DNA of 64,000 bases from contig CAJTXE010000008.1 in NCBI GenBank assembly GCA_910580225.1, positions 59,018-123,017 of the forward strand, written 5' to 3'. The DNA comes from an uncultured Acetatifactor sp. GTDB taxonomy: Bacteria; Bacillota; Clostridia; Lachnospirales; Lachnospiraceae. Below, in pieces: positions 35,425 to 45,312 of this stretch. The position numbers were made by a program, and so were the translations under genes. The notes under the pieces are model-generated. The model did not search any database. It was not told where the DNA came from and saw nothing but the letters and a program-made list of their open reading frames with translations. Within the stretch, counting starts at the first letter, position 1. The number at the start of each line of letters is the position of its first letter.

Positions 35425-36878
35425 CTCACTTCACCTACCCATCTTCTGAATCTGAACCCATAGCGGACGCCCATGACGACCACAATCAACAGTATCAGCA
35501 CCAGCATAGCGGTTCCAAAGCCGGACTCCATCAGCTCCTTGCGGTGATAGAAGAACGCCTTGGTGTAATATTTTCTGCTGTTGCCCAGTTCGAAATATTC
35601 CATGGCCTTCTCGTAATTGCCCTCCGAGAGATAGGTTTTACCCAAACCGATATAAGCCATCTCGTTGTTGGAATTGAACTTCAGCACTTCCTGCCATTGG
35701 GCATTGGCCCCTTCCGCATCACCAATATCATTCAGCCGCAGTGCATCCAAGAGATGCCTGCCGTAATCCGTAATATCAAAGACCAGAATCGCTCCCAGGA
35801 TACTGTCCAGAATATAAACTTTCTCCTCATCCCGACTCAATGCAATGGCCACCGGCTTCTGTAAATTTCCCTCTTTGGTTCCCTTCCTGCCGAAGGCAAA
35901 GAGGGAATTGCCGTCATAATCATAGGCGAATACTTTTCCTCCCGCATCATCCAGGATGTAGTAACAGCCGAACTCCGTGGCAGCCACATCAACGAAGGAG
36001 GACCATTCTCTTCCTGCCAGGTCACCCATAATAGGCGTGTTGCCCAGACGCCTTAGGACATCCGTTCCGGTAGGATTTAATCTCCGGATAGACTCCGTAT
36101 TGTCAGAACGGTTTTCTTTGGAAATGTTATTGATGGTAGCATAGATAAAGTCGTCCTTATCCACAAAAATATTGCTGTACTCCGTGGGGATAATCGTCTC
36201 CATCCTGGCTTTCTGGGCATCTGTAGAGAAATAATTCTTCCACAGATAGGTAAAATAATTGACATTTACATTGGTGGCACCCATAAATCCCTGGAACACA
36301 CCTTCTTTATCAAATTCCACCAGCCCCATGTTAATGCCGTAGGCAATCGCATAGATTCTTCCCGCATGATCCACCACCACCTTGGTTGGTTTATACTCCT
36401 GCGAATCACTGATCAGAGCTGTTACAGGCCTTCCGATACTCCTGATATATTCTCCCTTCTCATCATACTCCAGGATACGCCCGTTCCCGCTGTCCGCCAC
36501 ATAAAGATGCCCTTCTGAAGTAATGCACAGTCCCATGGGACCGTTCAGCGGATCCGAATCATCTTTCCCGCTGGTAATCTCAGACACGATATTTCCCGAC
36601 AGATCCATCTTCAGAATCCTGGAGTTACCCGTATCCGCCACATAGAGGAAATCTCCGTCCATGCACATATCCTCCGGGAAATTTAATCCCGTGCCAAACT
36701 CCACAGAAGTCAGCATCCCGTCATAGAGATAAGTATGAGGCTGGACCACCTCCTCCCCCCAGAAATTGAAACTGTAGGTCTCATAGGGTACCTGGGCTGC
36801 CGCCGTCATCACACTGCCGGTCATCATACCTGTCGCAAGCAGAGCGGCGCAGGCAAAAGTCAGTATTTTCTTCTTCAT
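35403..36878 (-). CDS. Secreted NHL-repeat/TPR protein with C-terminal membrane anchor
   Basis: 491 residues. Signal peptide cleaved near AAAQV, then four or more NHL-type beta-propeller blades (LNFPEDMCMDGDFLYVADTGNSRILKMD, where the pattern recurs around residues 65, 115, 175 and 330). A TPR-like pair follows (AYIGLGKTYLSEGNYEKAMEYFELGN), and one membrane segment lies near the C-terminus (TAMLVLILLIVVVMGV). It is probably a cell-surface assembly or sensing protein of the glycan locus. AAGGAG precedes the ATG. Confidence 0.78.
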   Translation of the reverse strand: MKKKILTFACAALLATGMMTGSVMTAAAQVPYETYSFNFWGEEVVQPHTYLYDGMLTSVEFGTGLNFPEDMCMDGDFLYVADTGNSRILKMDLSGNIVSEITSGKDDSDPLNGPMGLCITSEGHLYVADSGNGRILEYDEKGEYIRSIGRPVTALISDSQEYKPTKVVVDHAGRIYAIAYGINMGLVEFDKEGVFQGFMGATNVNVNYFTYLWKNYFSTDAQKARMETIIPTEYSNIFVDKDDFIYATINNISKENRSDNTESIRRLNPTGTDVLRRLGNTPIMGDLAGREWSSFVDVAATEFGCYYILDDAGGKVFAYDYDGNSLFAFGRKGTKEGNLQKPVAIALSRDEEKVYILDSILGAILVFDITDYGRHLLDALRLNDIGDAEGANAQWQEVLKFNSNNEMAYIGLGKTYLSEGNYEKAMEYFELGNSRKYYTKAFFYHRKELMESGFGTAMLVLILLIVVVMGVRYGFRFRRWVGEVRCFMSKR

Positions 36879-36890
36879 AATCCACGCTCC

Positions 36891-37754
36891 TTACTCCTTG
36901 ATACCGGATGATGCCATTGTCTCGATAATGTTGCTCTGGCTGATGATAAAGATCACAATGGGCACGATCATCATGATCACTGCTACTGCCGCCGTTGCAC
37001 CCGCCCGGGAGATACCCGCCGCGGATATCTGGCTCAAGGCATAGGGCAGGGTTTTCAGCTGTTCACTGTAGATATAATTGGATCCCTGAAGATTCCACAG
37101 ATCCTGGAAGCAGAAAATAATCAGGGTCAGCCACGCCGGTTTTACCTGTGGCATGGCGATACGCCAGAACGTGGTCGTCTCACTGGCTCCGTCAATTCTC
37201 GCTGCCTCCAGCAGGGAATTCGGTATCTGCTCCATGAACTGCTTCATCAGAAACAGTCCCAGAGGCTTGGCAATAGCCGGAAGAATCAGTGCAAAATAGC
37301 TGTCCAGGAACCCGATCTTAGACATGATCAGATAGTTGGGAATCGCCGTCACCTGAGCGGAAAACATCAGTGCGGTAACAATGACCCAGAAAATGATCTT
37401 CTGGCCGGGGAAATGATGTTTTGCCAGGGCATAGGCACACAGACTCGCCACAGCCAGATGTCCGATCGTTCCCACGATGGTGATGAACACCGTATTGAAT
37501 ATGTATCTGGTAAAAGGCACCCAGGACTGACTCATCAGCACAAACACATCATGGAAATTGTTCAGCGTCGGATTCCTCACAAAAAACCTGGGCGGGAATA
37601 TAAACAACTCCTCCAGAGGCTTTAAGGAATTGCTGATTGCCAGAACCAGCGGCAATGCCATAAAGGAACCCATGAGAATCAGTATCAATATGCTGCACAC
37701 GTCCCCTGCTCTGGAATGATTCGGTTTTGCCCTCTTCTTATGTCGTAATTTCAT
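36891..37754 (-). CDS. Carbohydrate ABC transporter permease (YtcP/MalG type)
   Basis: 287 residues, six hydrophobic segments, EAA loop LEAARIDGASETTTFWRIAMPQV. Twelve bases from the NHL gene and 53 from the other permease. Belongs with the LplB-type permease and the 989-residue binding protein as the second importer. Confidence 0.88.
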   Translation of the reverse strand: MKLRHKKRAKPNHSRAGDVCSILILILMGSFMALPLVLAISNSLKPLEELFIFPPRFFVRNPTLNNFHDVFVLMSQSWVPFTRYIFNTVFITIVGTIGHLAVASLCAYALAKHHFPGQKIIFWVIVTALMFSAQVTAIPNYLIMSKIGFLDSYFALILPAIAKPLGLFLMKQFMEQIPNSLLEAARIDGASETTTFWRIAMPQVKPAWLTLIIFCFQDLWNLQGSNYIYSEQLKTLPYALSQISAAGISRAGATAAVAVIMMIVPIVIFIISQSNIIETMASSGIKE

Positions 37755-37807
37755 CCGGCACCTCCCCGTCTTCTTTTCCGTAGATATCTGTCATAATTTT
37801 TCTCACC

Positions 37808-38785
37808 TTATCTGCCCACCCTTCTCAGAAAGCTCTGCACCAGCTTGTTGCAGAGGATCATCACCATGAACAGCAGTGTGGCAATGGCGGAGGCATACCC
37901 CATCTCAAAGCGAATGGTACCATAGTCAACCAGATGGGAAACCACCGTATGCGCCGCATAATTGACACTGGGGAAGCCTGCCAGGGCCGCCAGCTGGTCA
38001 TGTATGGCAAAGGAACTGGTGATGGTCATAACTGCACCGAACATAAGCTGCTCCTTCATGGCCGGAAGAGTGATGTACCACAGCTCCTGGAACCGGTTTT
38101 TGATGCCGTCCATATACCCCGCCTCGTACAGGGACCGGTCTACGTTCTGCAGACCTGCGATAAAGGACAGGAAGCCCGTTCCCATACTCATCCAGAGGAT
38201 AACCACGATCAGAATGGGCATAATGTACGTTGCATCCTCAAACCACAGCTTTGCCCCAAAGGTGATGCCCAGCTTCATCAGCCAGCCGTTGGCCAGGCCG
38301 TATACGTCACTGGAGAAGATATATTTCCATACCACGTAAGCCTGCCCTGAGATGGTGGGAGCATAGAAAATCAGGGTCAGGAATGCTCTCACTTTCGGTC
38401 TCTTGATATCATTGATCATCCATGCAATGAACAATGCCAGGAAATATCCCACAGGTCCTGTGATCACCGCAAAGAGGAAGGTATTCTTTACGGCCGTCAG
38501 AAAGATCTCATCCGCGAAGAACAAATCCACATAGTTTTTCCAGCCGACAAATCTCGGCGGTTCCAGCACATTGAAATAGGTAAAGCTCAAACCGATAGAT
38601 GTAAGCACCGGCACCAGGTAGAACAGGATAAACAGCAGGCAATAGGGGGCAATAAACAGATAAGAAAGTTTATTCTTCTTTATACTGCTGCCCAGCTGTT
38701 TCGCCCTGATCTTTCCATATTCCGCCAAAAGCGGAACCAGCTTCCGGTCATCCTCAGCAGGCTTTGTTTTCACTTGACTCTTCAT
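37808..38785 (-). CDS. Carbohydrate ABC transporter permease (MalF/LplB type)
   Basis: 325 residues, six hydrophobic segments after a charged N-terminus; EAA loop YEAGYMDGIKNRFQELWYITLPAM. AAGGAA precedes the ATG. Pairs with the permease immediately downstream. Confidence 0.88.
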   Translation of the reverse strand: MKSQVKTKPAEDDRKLVPLLAEYGKIRAKQLGSSIKKNKLSYLFIAPYCLLFILFYLVPVLTSIGLSFTYFNVLEPPRFVGWKNYVDLFFADEIFLTAVKNTFLFAVITGPVGYFLALFIAWMINDIKRPKVRAFLTLIFYAPTISGQAYVVWKYIFSSDVYGLANGWLMKLGITFGAKLWFEDATYIMPILIVVILWMSMGTGFLSFIAGLQNVDRSLYEAGYMDGIKNRFQELWYITLPAMKEQLMFGAVMTITSSFAIHDQLAALAGFPSVNYAAHTVVSHLVDYGTIRFEMGYASAIATLLFMVMILCNKLVQSFLRRVGR

Positions 38786-38836
38786 ATTGTTTCCTTTCTG
38801 ATTCCAGTTCCCAGTTCCATAATGCCCTCAAAACCG

Positions 38837-41806
38837 TTACCGCACGGGCAATCCAAATTCCCGGCGTTTGCTGTCGATCTCGGTATTGATGGTCTTTACG
38901 ATGTCCTGAAGGGTCTCTCTGGGATCTTCATTGTTATTATAAACGGTGTAAAACGCATTCCTGATATTCCGCTCCGTATAATAGCTGCCTGGTATCTGCG
39001 GAATGGCCTGCACCCACTCAAGCTGGGCCGTAAGCTGTCTGTAATCCCGGTTGGACCAGGGAAGATTGGCCAGCGCCTCCAGATTGGCCGTAGCCACACG
39101 TCCCGATACACCCAGAACATTCTCAATCTCATTGCCGTAATCTGACTGAGTCTCTGCGCTCATCCACCATTTCAGAAACTGCCATGCGTTTTCCTTCTGA
39201 TCACTTGTATCCATGATGACTGAAGCCGATTCCCATGTGGATACACTGTGGTTCGTGGTACCGTCCTCTCCCTCGTATCCGGGTACCACGGTGAATCCCC
39301 ACAATCCCCGGATCTCCGGCGCGAATACTGACAGATAACTGTAATTGGTATAATCGCCTATGGCCAACGGCATCTCGCCGGTTCGGAACCGGTTGGCAAA
39401 ATCGTAAGTCACGGGCATCCGATAGTTCACATAATTGCTGGTCCAGCGTTTGAAGGCTTCCACCGCATTCTCCGTATCCAGCCCGCTGGCCATACCGTCC
39501 TCAGTATAGTACGCGCCTCCATGCTGATACAGGTACATGGCGAATGTAGTATAGTCAGGTGTGATGCCGATGTTCATATTATTTTTCTGGATCACCGCCA
39601 GCGCCTCGTAAAATTCGTCCCAGGTCCTGGGTATGGACAATCCCAGCTCCTTCAGGATATCTGCCCGATAGAACATGACATGGAAGGACATGGTCTGAGG
39701 AAGGGCATATACGCCGTCCTCAAATGTAAACTGAGTCATTGCATCCTCGTGGAACCAGCTGCGTACCTCGTCAAAACCTTCAAACTGGCTTAAGTCGGCT
39801 ACTGCGTTTCTCAAAGCATAGTTTACGGGCTCTACACCTGCCACATTCAGCGCTACATCCGGACCTTCCCCCGCCAGGGTGGCGGACAGCAATACGCCCG
39901 AATTGACCAGTTTCACGTTTACCGGCACATTGGTCTGAGGTACGAAATAGTTATCCACCAGATCTTTGATTACCGTAGCCTGGTCACGTCCGCTGCCGCT
40001 CATACTGGTGACTGCGGCGCCGTCCGCAAGAATCCACACATCCAGGGCTTCTCCTTCGTACACTTCTCCTATACTGTCATAGTCCTCCACAAAGCTGGCG
40101 AAAAACTGCTTGAACTCATGAACCGCCTTGGCGAAAAATCCCGCCTCTGCCTTGGGAAGTTTCATCCCCGGTGTTCCTACAATCAGGTAGTCAATCTCCA
40201 AAGGCTGCTCCTTCATGGTCAGTTCCCAGGACCCCAGGGAGACGATATTATCCTTGAAGGAGGACCACTGTTTTGCAATGGTCTCCGGATCCTCTGTCAT
40301 CCGCTGAAGCTGATTCACCAGATTGTCTATAGACGCGGACTGACTTCCCGAGCTTCCCTTGGAATACTCATCCACCATCCGCTTAATCTCCCGAATATTC
40401 TCATACTGCGCTTCCAGGATTTCCAGCGCCTCCGGCGTCTTTGATTCCAGCTGGTAATCCCGGAAGGTATCCGGGGAACTGCCGATTACGATCAGGAGCT
40501 GCCTGTAAGCCCTGTTCAACTCAGAGATACATTCATCCGTCCGCCGGATAATCTCTGCCATCTCACTTCCCAGAGTCACCTCCATGGTAATGGTATGTTT
40601 TCCTGCAGGCAGGTAAAACTCAAAAGCCTCCTCATCAGTCCCCAAAGCCGCTACCTGCCAGTTATTCTCAAAATAAAATTTGCACTCACCGGCCTCTGCA
40701 AAAGGGACTTCCCCGTCTATGGAAACGGAGCGGACCACCGTCACACCCGTATTGATATTCTGTCTGTATCGGGATGCAATCTCATACAACCCGTCCTGCG
40801 GCACTTCCACTTCCCAGGTAATCCACTGCCCTGCCTGTTTCCAGTTTGTTCCTCCTATCACGTTCAGCCTGGTCTTGCTGGGGCTGTAAGGTTCTGTCAA
40901 AGGCGAAGAACGGTCTGCAATGGGATACAGTGTGGAATCGGATTTATAAATTGCAGCCTCTCCCTGTACCGTCACCGGCTCACAGGACGCTTTGGCATAT
41001 CCCGCCTGGGCATTTGCTGCCTGGTACTCCGCATAATTCGGAAGCGTTTCCTCCTGAGTCAGCGTCAGACTGCCGATCTTCACAGGCTCCTTGGTGGATA
41101 CCAAAGTGATGGTGTTATTCCCTTTCTCAAAATAGAAGTCAAAGGCATCCTGGTAATAGCCGTCACTGTCCCGAATCAGGGTCTCCATCCACTGCTCGGA
41201 CTCCTGCTGCTTGGGTCTGACATCATTGTCTCTGGAATCTTGCCTGATCTCTTCCGCATTGGTCCAGTTCCTGGTGAATTCCAGATACTGGGCATTTTCG
41301 AAAGGCACCTCCCCATTGATATACAGCTCCCGCTGGATGGAACTGTTTTTGCCCTTGACTGGGAAGTACGACAGCCGAATGCTGTAGAACCCCGCCTCCG
41401 GCACCTCCACTTCATAAGTTACGCTGCCGTCCTCCAGGGTGTACAATCCGTCTGCCTCAGCGTAAAATTCTTCTGATGCCTCCAGATAGTCCGTCCCCTC
41501 AACCACAATCTCCCTTTCCGGATGAGCCGCATCCGCATGCTGTTCCAGATATTCCTCATAACTGATTGTCTCACGAATCACATCCAGCAGATCCTCTTCC
41601 TCAGCGTCGGCCGCGGAATCCGCCCATACCGTCATCCCTGTCCATTGCCATGTGCCGCCGAACACGGCCAGCGTTAAAACACCGGCCGCCAGCCGCCGGC
41701 AAAGTACGCTGCAGCGGGTGCTGCTGTCCCGGCCATCCCTGTTTCCATCCAATCCTGTTATCGCCGCCTTTTCACGGGCAGCCTGACCTGTTTTTGGTTT
41801 CTTCAT
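38837..41806 (-). CDS. Very large secreted protein: two beta-sandwich domains fused to a solute-binding domain
   Basis: 989 residues, about twice a normal binding protein. A signal peptide (LAAGVLTLAVFGGTW to VWAD) is followed by two similar sugar-binding-like beta domains: residues about 100-260 (VTYEVEVPEAGFYSIRLSYFP, LYINGEVPFENAQ) and about 300-420 (QWITWEVEVPQDGLYEIASRY, VSIDGEVPFAEAG). A helical segment (about 420-500) comes next, then a family-1 solute-binding domain from about residue 560 (GPDVALNVAGVEPVNYALRNAVADL, VMFYRADILKELGLSIPRTWDEF). No lipobox Cys is evident, so it may be released or anchored otherwise. It probably binds long glycans at the surface. Confidence 0.75.
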   Translation of the reverse strand: MKKPKTGQAAREKAAITGLDGNRDGRDSSTRCSVLCRRLAAGVLTLAVFGGTWQWTGMTVWADSAADAEEEDLLDVIRETISYEEYLEQHADAAHPEREIVVEGTDYLEASEEFYAEADGLYTLEDGSVTYEVEVPEAGFYSIRLSYFPVKGKNSSIQRELYINGEVPFENAQYLEFTRNWTNAEEIRQDSRDNDVRPKQQESEQWMETLIRDSDGYYQDAFDFYFEKGNNTITLVSTKEPVKIGSLTLTQEETLPNYAEYQAANAQAGYAKASCEPVTVQGEAAIYKSDSTLYPIADRSSPLTEPYSPSKTRLNVIGGTNWKQAGQWITWEVEVPQDGLYEIASRYRQNINTGVTVVRSVSIDGEVPFAEAGECKFYFENNWQVAALGTDEEAFEFYLPAGKHTITMEVTLGSEMAEIIRRTDECISELNRAYRQLLIVIGSSPDTFRDYQLESKTPEALEILEAQYENIREIKRMVDEYSKGSSGSQSASIDNLVNQLQRMTEDPETIAKQWSSFKDNIVSLGSWELTMKEQPLEIDYLIVGTPGMKLPKAEAGFFAKAVHEFKQFFASFVEDYDSIGEVYEGEALDVWILADGAAVTSMSGSGRDQATVIKDLVDNYFVPQTNVPVNVKLVNSGVLLSATLAGEGPDVALNVAGVEPVNYALRNAVADLSQFEGFDEVRSWFHEDAMTQFTFEDGVYALPQTMSFHVMFYRADILKELGLSIPRTWDEFYEALAVIQKNNMNIGITPDYTTFAMYLYQHGGAYYTEDGMASGLDTENAVEAFKRWTSNYVNYRMPVTYDFANRFRTGEMPLAIGDYTNYSYLSVFAPEIRGLWGFTVVPGYEGEDGTTNHSVSTWESASVIMDTSDQKENAWQFLKWWMSAETQSDYGNEIENVLGVSGRVATANLEALANLPWSNRDYRQLTAQLEWVQAIPQIPGSYYTERNIRNAFYTVYNNNEDPRETLQDIVKTINTEIDSKRREFGLPVR

Positions 41807-41881
41807 ATTCTATCCCTCTTTGCCCGCCCCTGCGGACATCTCATTCAAATGGTTGAAACGAAACATACACACTCCGGTCTG

Positions 41882-43921
41882 TCAGTCTTTCAGGGACCAT
41901 TCGTCCTGATAGCTCAGGCTCAGATTGCCCTCCTCGTCAAATTCTGCCGGAAGCCAGATATATCTGGAATTCGCCAGATCCTCACTGTTCCATCTGTCTC
42001 CCATATAGATATATTTGCCGCTTTCCTCATCTGCCAGAAATACACAGGTGCTCTGAGAATCGAAGGTAGTCATCTTGTCGTCTCCTACACAGGGATCCCC
42101 GCAGTTGACCCATTCTCCCAGGACAGAATCCGCCTTGTAGTACCTTGCCTGGTTTGGCGCCCATCCGGTACAGCCGCTGGTCACCAGATAGTAGACACCC
42201 TCCCGCAGGAACAACGCCGGTGCCTCCCTCTGTGCTCCCGGGAACAATCTTATGTAATCTCTTCCGTACACCGCCTCTTCCGGGTCCACCGCCAGATAGG
42301 TATAGGAATCATTCAGTCTGGAAATATACAGCGTGAGATTCTCCTCACTGGAATATATGATATAACCCGTTCCGTCCTCATCCACAAACAGATTCATATC
42401 CCTTGCCATACCCTTGCTCTGGGGATAGAAATCTTCCTGATCTTCCGGACAGGTATTGAGGCGGTATCTGTCGATAAAACGGAAAGGTCCGTTGGGGCTT
42501 TCGCTGACAGCCACCCCTGCGGAAGCCGCCGCATAATTGGAATCACTCTCCGCCGTGGGACCGTCGGCATGAAACCACAGTACATACATTCCGGTCTTTT
42601 CATTATAGAGCATCTTGGGACGTTCTATGACTGCTGTTTCCCCGGAGAGACATTGGTAAATATGATCCAGTTCCTCCTCTGAAGCATCCGCATACAGCTC
42701 CTGAAAATAGGGATCTGTATCCAGCGCCTCTCTGCTCTCCACATTCCGCATGATCACACCCTCGAAATGCCAGTTGTAGAGGTCATCGGAGCTATAGGCA
42801 CGGATACCGCCCCGATAGCCTGCAGATTTGTCTTCTCCTACCCACCACCATTTCTCACCCAGGGATTCCCCTGTCTCGCTGTCGAATACAGGAAGCTTCT
42901 GTACCTGTCCCCCGTGAGCCTGTATCAGATTCCCCTGGTCATCCGTCCATGGCTGACCATTAATAAAAGATGAATAAACCATAATTTCCTCCAGATTTTC
43001 GTATGCTTTTTTTAGTGTTTGACAGATCTCCTCATATTCCGGCGCCGCTTCTTCCGATGCCGCCAGGGCAGCTTCCCTTGCTTCCAGATAAGCCTGCCGG
43101 CTTTGCTCCGTATAGCTCTGCACCTGTTCTTCTTCCACTGCCGTCCTCTCCAGATACAGCGCCAGAAGCGCTTTATCATATTCCGGTACCGCCCTGATCT
43201 CGATGTAGCTCAGAATCGGATCCTTCATGGGGTCTTTTCCCCGCTCCGGATTATAGACCTTAATCTCCAGCTGTCCGTCCGTTACCGCCTGAGTTACTGC
43301 TGCCTCCGTCAGCCGGTACTTCAAGATCTTCTCCCCCTCTACCACAGTGCTGCCTTCCATATCCACGGTAACTGCCCGGGCACTGAAAGGATTGAAAAAT
43401 CCCAATGTTACTTCATATTCGCCGGAGGGAAGTTCGAAATCATAATAGAAACCGGTTTCTTCGCTGTCGTACTCCGTCCCCTCCCGAATCCCCCAACGCC
43501 ACCCGGTGATTCCTTCTCCCTGATCATCCTCCTGAGCTTCCATATAATCCTGCTGTCGGTAGCCCCAGCTCCTGCCGGTCACCGGATCTTCACCGTATTC
43601 CCGATCCGCTGCCGACTGATAGAAGCCCAGGTCTGTATCTCCTTCCGCCGGACCACCACAGTTGACCCGATAAAACAGAAAATCCGAATCTATCAGTTCC
43701 TCAGCCTTATGAGCCTCCCACAACAACGGAACCGCAGTCACACCCTCCCCGGAGCTGTTCTCCTGCTGTGTGCCGCTGTCTCCTTCCGCCCGTTCCTGAG
43801 TCCCCCCGCCTGTCTGTTCCTGTCCGCCGCCTGCGCTTCCGTCCGTAGGAGCCTGTTCCCCACAGCCGGCCAGAACTGCCGCCAGCAAAAACACCCCTAT
43901 TGATCTTCTCTTTTTCAACAT
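41882..43921 (-). CDS. GH43-type (subfamily 24-like) glycosidase lipoprotein
   Basis: 679 residues. Lipobox LAAVLAGC (residues 13-20), then a Gln/Gly/Ser-rich linker and a malectin-like beta domain (FLFYRVNCGGP, GEYEVTLGFFNPFSARAVTVDMEGS). The C-terminal five-bladed propeller has YRGGIRAYSSDDLYNWHFEGVI, RPKMLYNEKTGMYVLWFHADG, REAPALFLREGVYYLVTSGCTGW, as in GH43 exo-beta-1,3-galactanases, where the acid is the Glu in the REAP segment and the base may be unusual. It would trim galactan-type side chains for the adjacent importers. First gene of the operon; GGGAGAAAAT precedes the ATG. Confidence 0.75.
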   Translation of the reverse strand: MLKKRRSIGVFLLAAVLAGCGEQAPTDGSAGGGQEQTGGGTQERAEGDSGTQQENSSGEGVTAVPLLWEAHKAEELIDSDFLFYRVNCGGPAEGDTDLGFYQSAADREYGEDPVTGRSWGYRQQDYMEAQEDDQGEGITGWRWGIREGTEYDSEETGFYYDFELPSGEYEVTLGFFNPFSARAVTVDMEGSTVVEGEKILKYRLTEAAVTQAVTDGQLEIKVYNPERGKDPMKDPILSYIEIRAVPEYDKALLALYLERTAVEEEQVQSYTEQSRQAYLEAREAALAASEEAAPEYEEICQTLKKAYENLEEIMVYSSFINGQPWTDDQGNLIQAHGGQVQKLPVFDSETGESLGEKWWWVGEDKSAGYRGGIRAYSSDDLYNWHFEGVIMRNVESREALDTDPYFQELYADASEEELDHIYQCLSGETAVIERPKMLYNEKTGMYVLWFHADGPTAESDSNYAAASAGVAVSESPNGPFRFIDRYRLNTCPEDQEDFYPQSKGMARDMNLFVDEDGTGYIIYSSEENLTLYISRLNDSYTYLAVDPEEAVYGRDYIRLFPGAQREAPALFLREGVYYLVTSGCTGWAPNQARYYKADSVLGEWVNCGDPCVGDDKMTTFDSQSTCVFLADEESGKYIYMGDRWNSEDLANSRYIWLPAEFDEEGNLSLSYQDEWSLKD

Positions 43922-44053
43922 ATTTTCTCCCGCCCCGGCATCTTTCCGTATTTTACTTCCCCGGGCTTCTCAAATAATTAAGATTATTTTATAAAATATT
44001 CAGAAAAAAAAACATGGAATATTTCTCTTTCTTTTTATCAAAATCTCAGCGCA

Positions 44054-44178
44054 ATCTGAAGATTTTCCATATCATATATGGAAAATCTTCAGATCACCTA
44101 ACAATTTTCCATAAAAAACAAATGTTCTATGGAAAATCTTCAGATAAAACTGATTATTTTCCATAGAACATTTGTTTT
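44054..44178. repeat. Nested perfect palindromes between the RiPP locus and the glycan operon
   Basis: Hairpin 1: 19-bp arms 44054-44072 and 44076-44094 with a 3-nt loop. Hairpin 2: 23-bp arms 44115-44137 and 44156-44178 with an 18-nt loop. TATGGAAAATCTTCAGAT occurs identically at 44077-44094 and 44128-44145, so arms can exchange partners. On the minus strand hairpin 2 is followed by TTATGG after TTTGTTTT and may end the RiPP transcript. The rest of 43922-44253 is AT-rich with no gene; the glycan operon promoter should lie at 43922-44050. Confidence 0.85.
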
Positions 44179-44253
44179 CCCACATTTTCTGTTAACTATT
44201 GAAATTCCGGCAGTCATCTGATATATTAAACGTACATAACTCCTCTCTTTTCG

Positions 44254-45252
44254 CTATCCTTTTATTATATGGGAAACAGCCCTGCAGAAATACTCGCAAA
44301 CCTGCCGGAAGCTCTCTCTGCATGCCGTAACCAACCCGCTTAATTCCGTTATCCTATCGGAATCTGCAATTACCTGTTTCCTGGTCATTATCCCTGTTTT
44401 AAAAAACAAAATGTCCGCATTTCGACTCAGATTATCTATTGTCGCCCCGCCATCCGGAAACTCTCCTGATAACGCTGCCATGTCCTCCATTAAGACGGCA
44501 TATCTGTATTTCATAAGCTTTACAGATTCTCTCATGTAATTTGCCAATACATACCAGCACCTGATCAAATGGATATTTTGAGGATACCCTCTTATTTCCT
44601 TCCTATAAAAATCAATGGCGCCCAATCCATAACCGGCCGTCCGGGACGAAAAATCCTGTTTCAGTTTATGAAACCCGGAATATACTTTTGCATATTCAAT
44701 TACAGAAGACCCCCTCTCATTGATCCGAAAAGCCAGCAGGCTCTCCCGCTCCCCGAAATGAAAGGCAGTATACATAGCCAGACTCTTCTTCATTACTTCA
44801 AATGACACCGTAAAATCCACATAATCGAATCGGTCAAAATCCTTACACAAAAAAACTTCGTTATCCAGATCCGCTCCATAAACAAACAAAACATGTGTTC
44901 CATCTGCATCTTGTCCATAGAAATCAATAAATTTTTTTACTATGGGAAGCGAAATAACATAATCTGTCTGCAACAGTTCCAAAAGAAAACCAAGGCTGTT
45001 GGAATTCTCTTTGATGAGATTCATCGGCACAAGACATTTTTCCACGCCGTCCAAATTTTCATAATTTTTAAAATCTTCAAAACGGAAATAGGAAATACCA
45101 GAGACAGCATCTTTATATGCATAAAAATTAATATAATTTTCCATAACAATCTTTCTGGTCATCTTATCTTCCGGATTTAATATGGTAAACAGAACCACAT
45201 CGTCAGGTATGGTGAGAATCATGGGATTATATATCTTTTTTTGAATTATCAT
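44254..45252 (-). CDS. Unknown protein at the end of RiPP cluster 2 (next to an acyl carrier protein)
   Basis: 332 residues, no family firmly recognised. The segment GTHVLFVYGADLDNEVFLCKDFDRFDYVDFTVSFEVMKKSL has a His followed by a Tyr-Gly-x-Asp strand, as in papain-like/BtrH-N-type proteins that act with carrier proteins; this is only a resemblance. The C-terminal half is helical. No signal peptide. The start is the ATG with AGAGGGTGC upstream; nine more codons are open before it. Because an acyl carrier protein gene lies 60 bp upstream on the same strand, a role in moving or releasing a carrier-bound group is a reasonable guess. Confidence 0.5.
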   Translation of the reverse strand: MIIQKKIYNPMILTIPDDVVLFTILNPEDKMTRKIVMENYINFYAYKDAVSGISYFRFEDFKNYENLDGVEKCLVPMNLIKENSNSLGFLLELLQTDYVISLPIVKKFIDFYGQDADGTHVLFVYGADLDNEVFLCKDFDRFDYVDFTVSFEVMKKSLAMYTAFHFGERESLLAFRINERGSSVIEYAKVYSGFHKLKQDFSSRTAGYGLGAIDFYRKEIRGYPQNIHLIRCWYVLANYMRESVKLMKYRYAVLMEDMAALSGEFPDGGATIDNLSRNADILFFKTGIMTRKQVIADSDRITELSGLVTACRESFRQVCEYFCRAVSHIIKG

Positions 45253-45312
45253 TTTTGCACCCTCTGGCCGATATTGCAACCATTCTGCCAGATTCTCCTA
45301 TTCTTATCGAAT

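Noticed and set aside
40595..41476. Long plus-strand frame opposite the 989-residue protein
   Set aside because: No ribosome binding site, no recognisable motif, and the minus-strand gene is well supported; similar shadows at 21299-22498 and 2858-3817 were dropped for the same reason.
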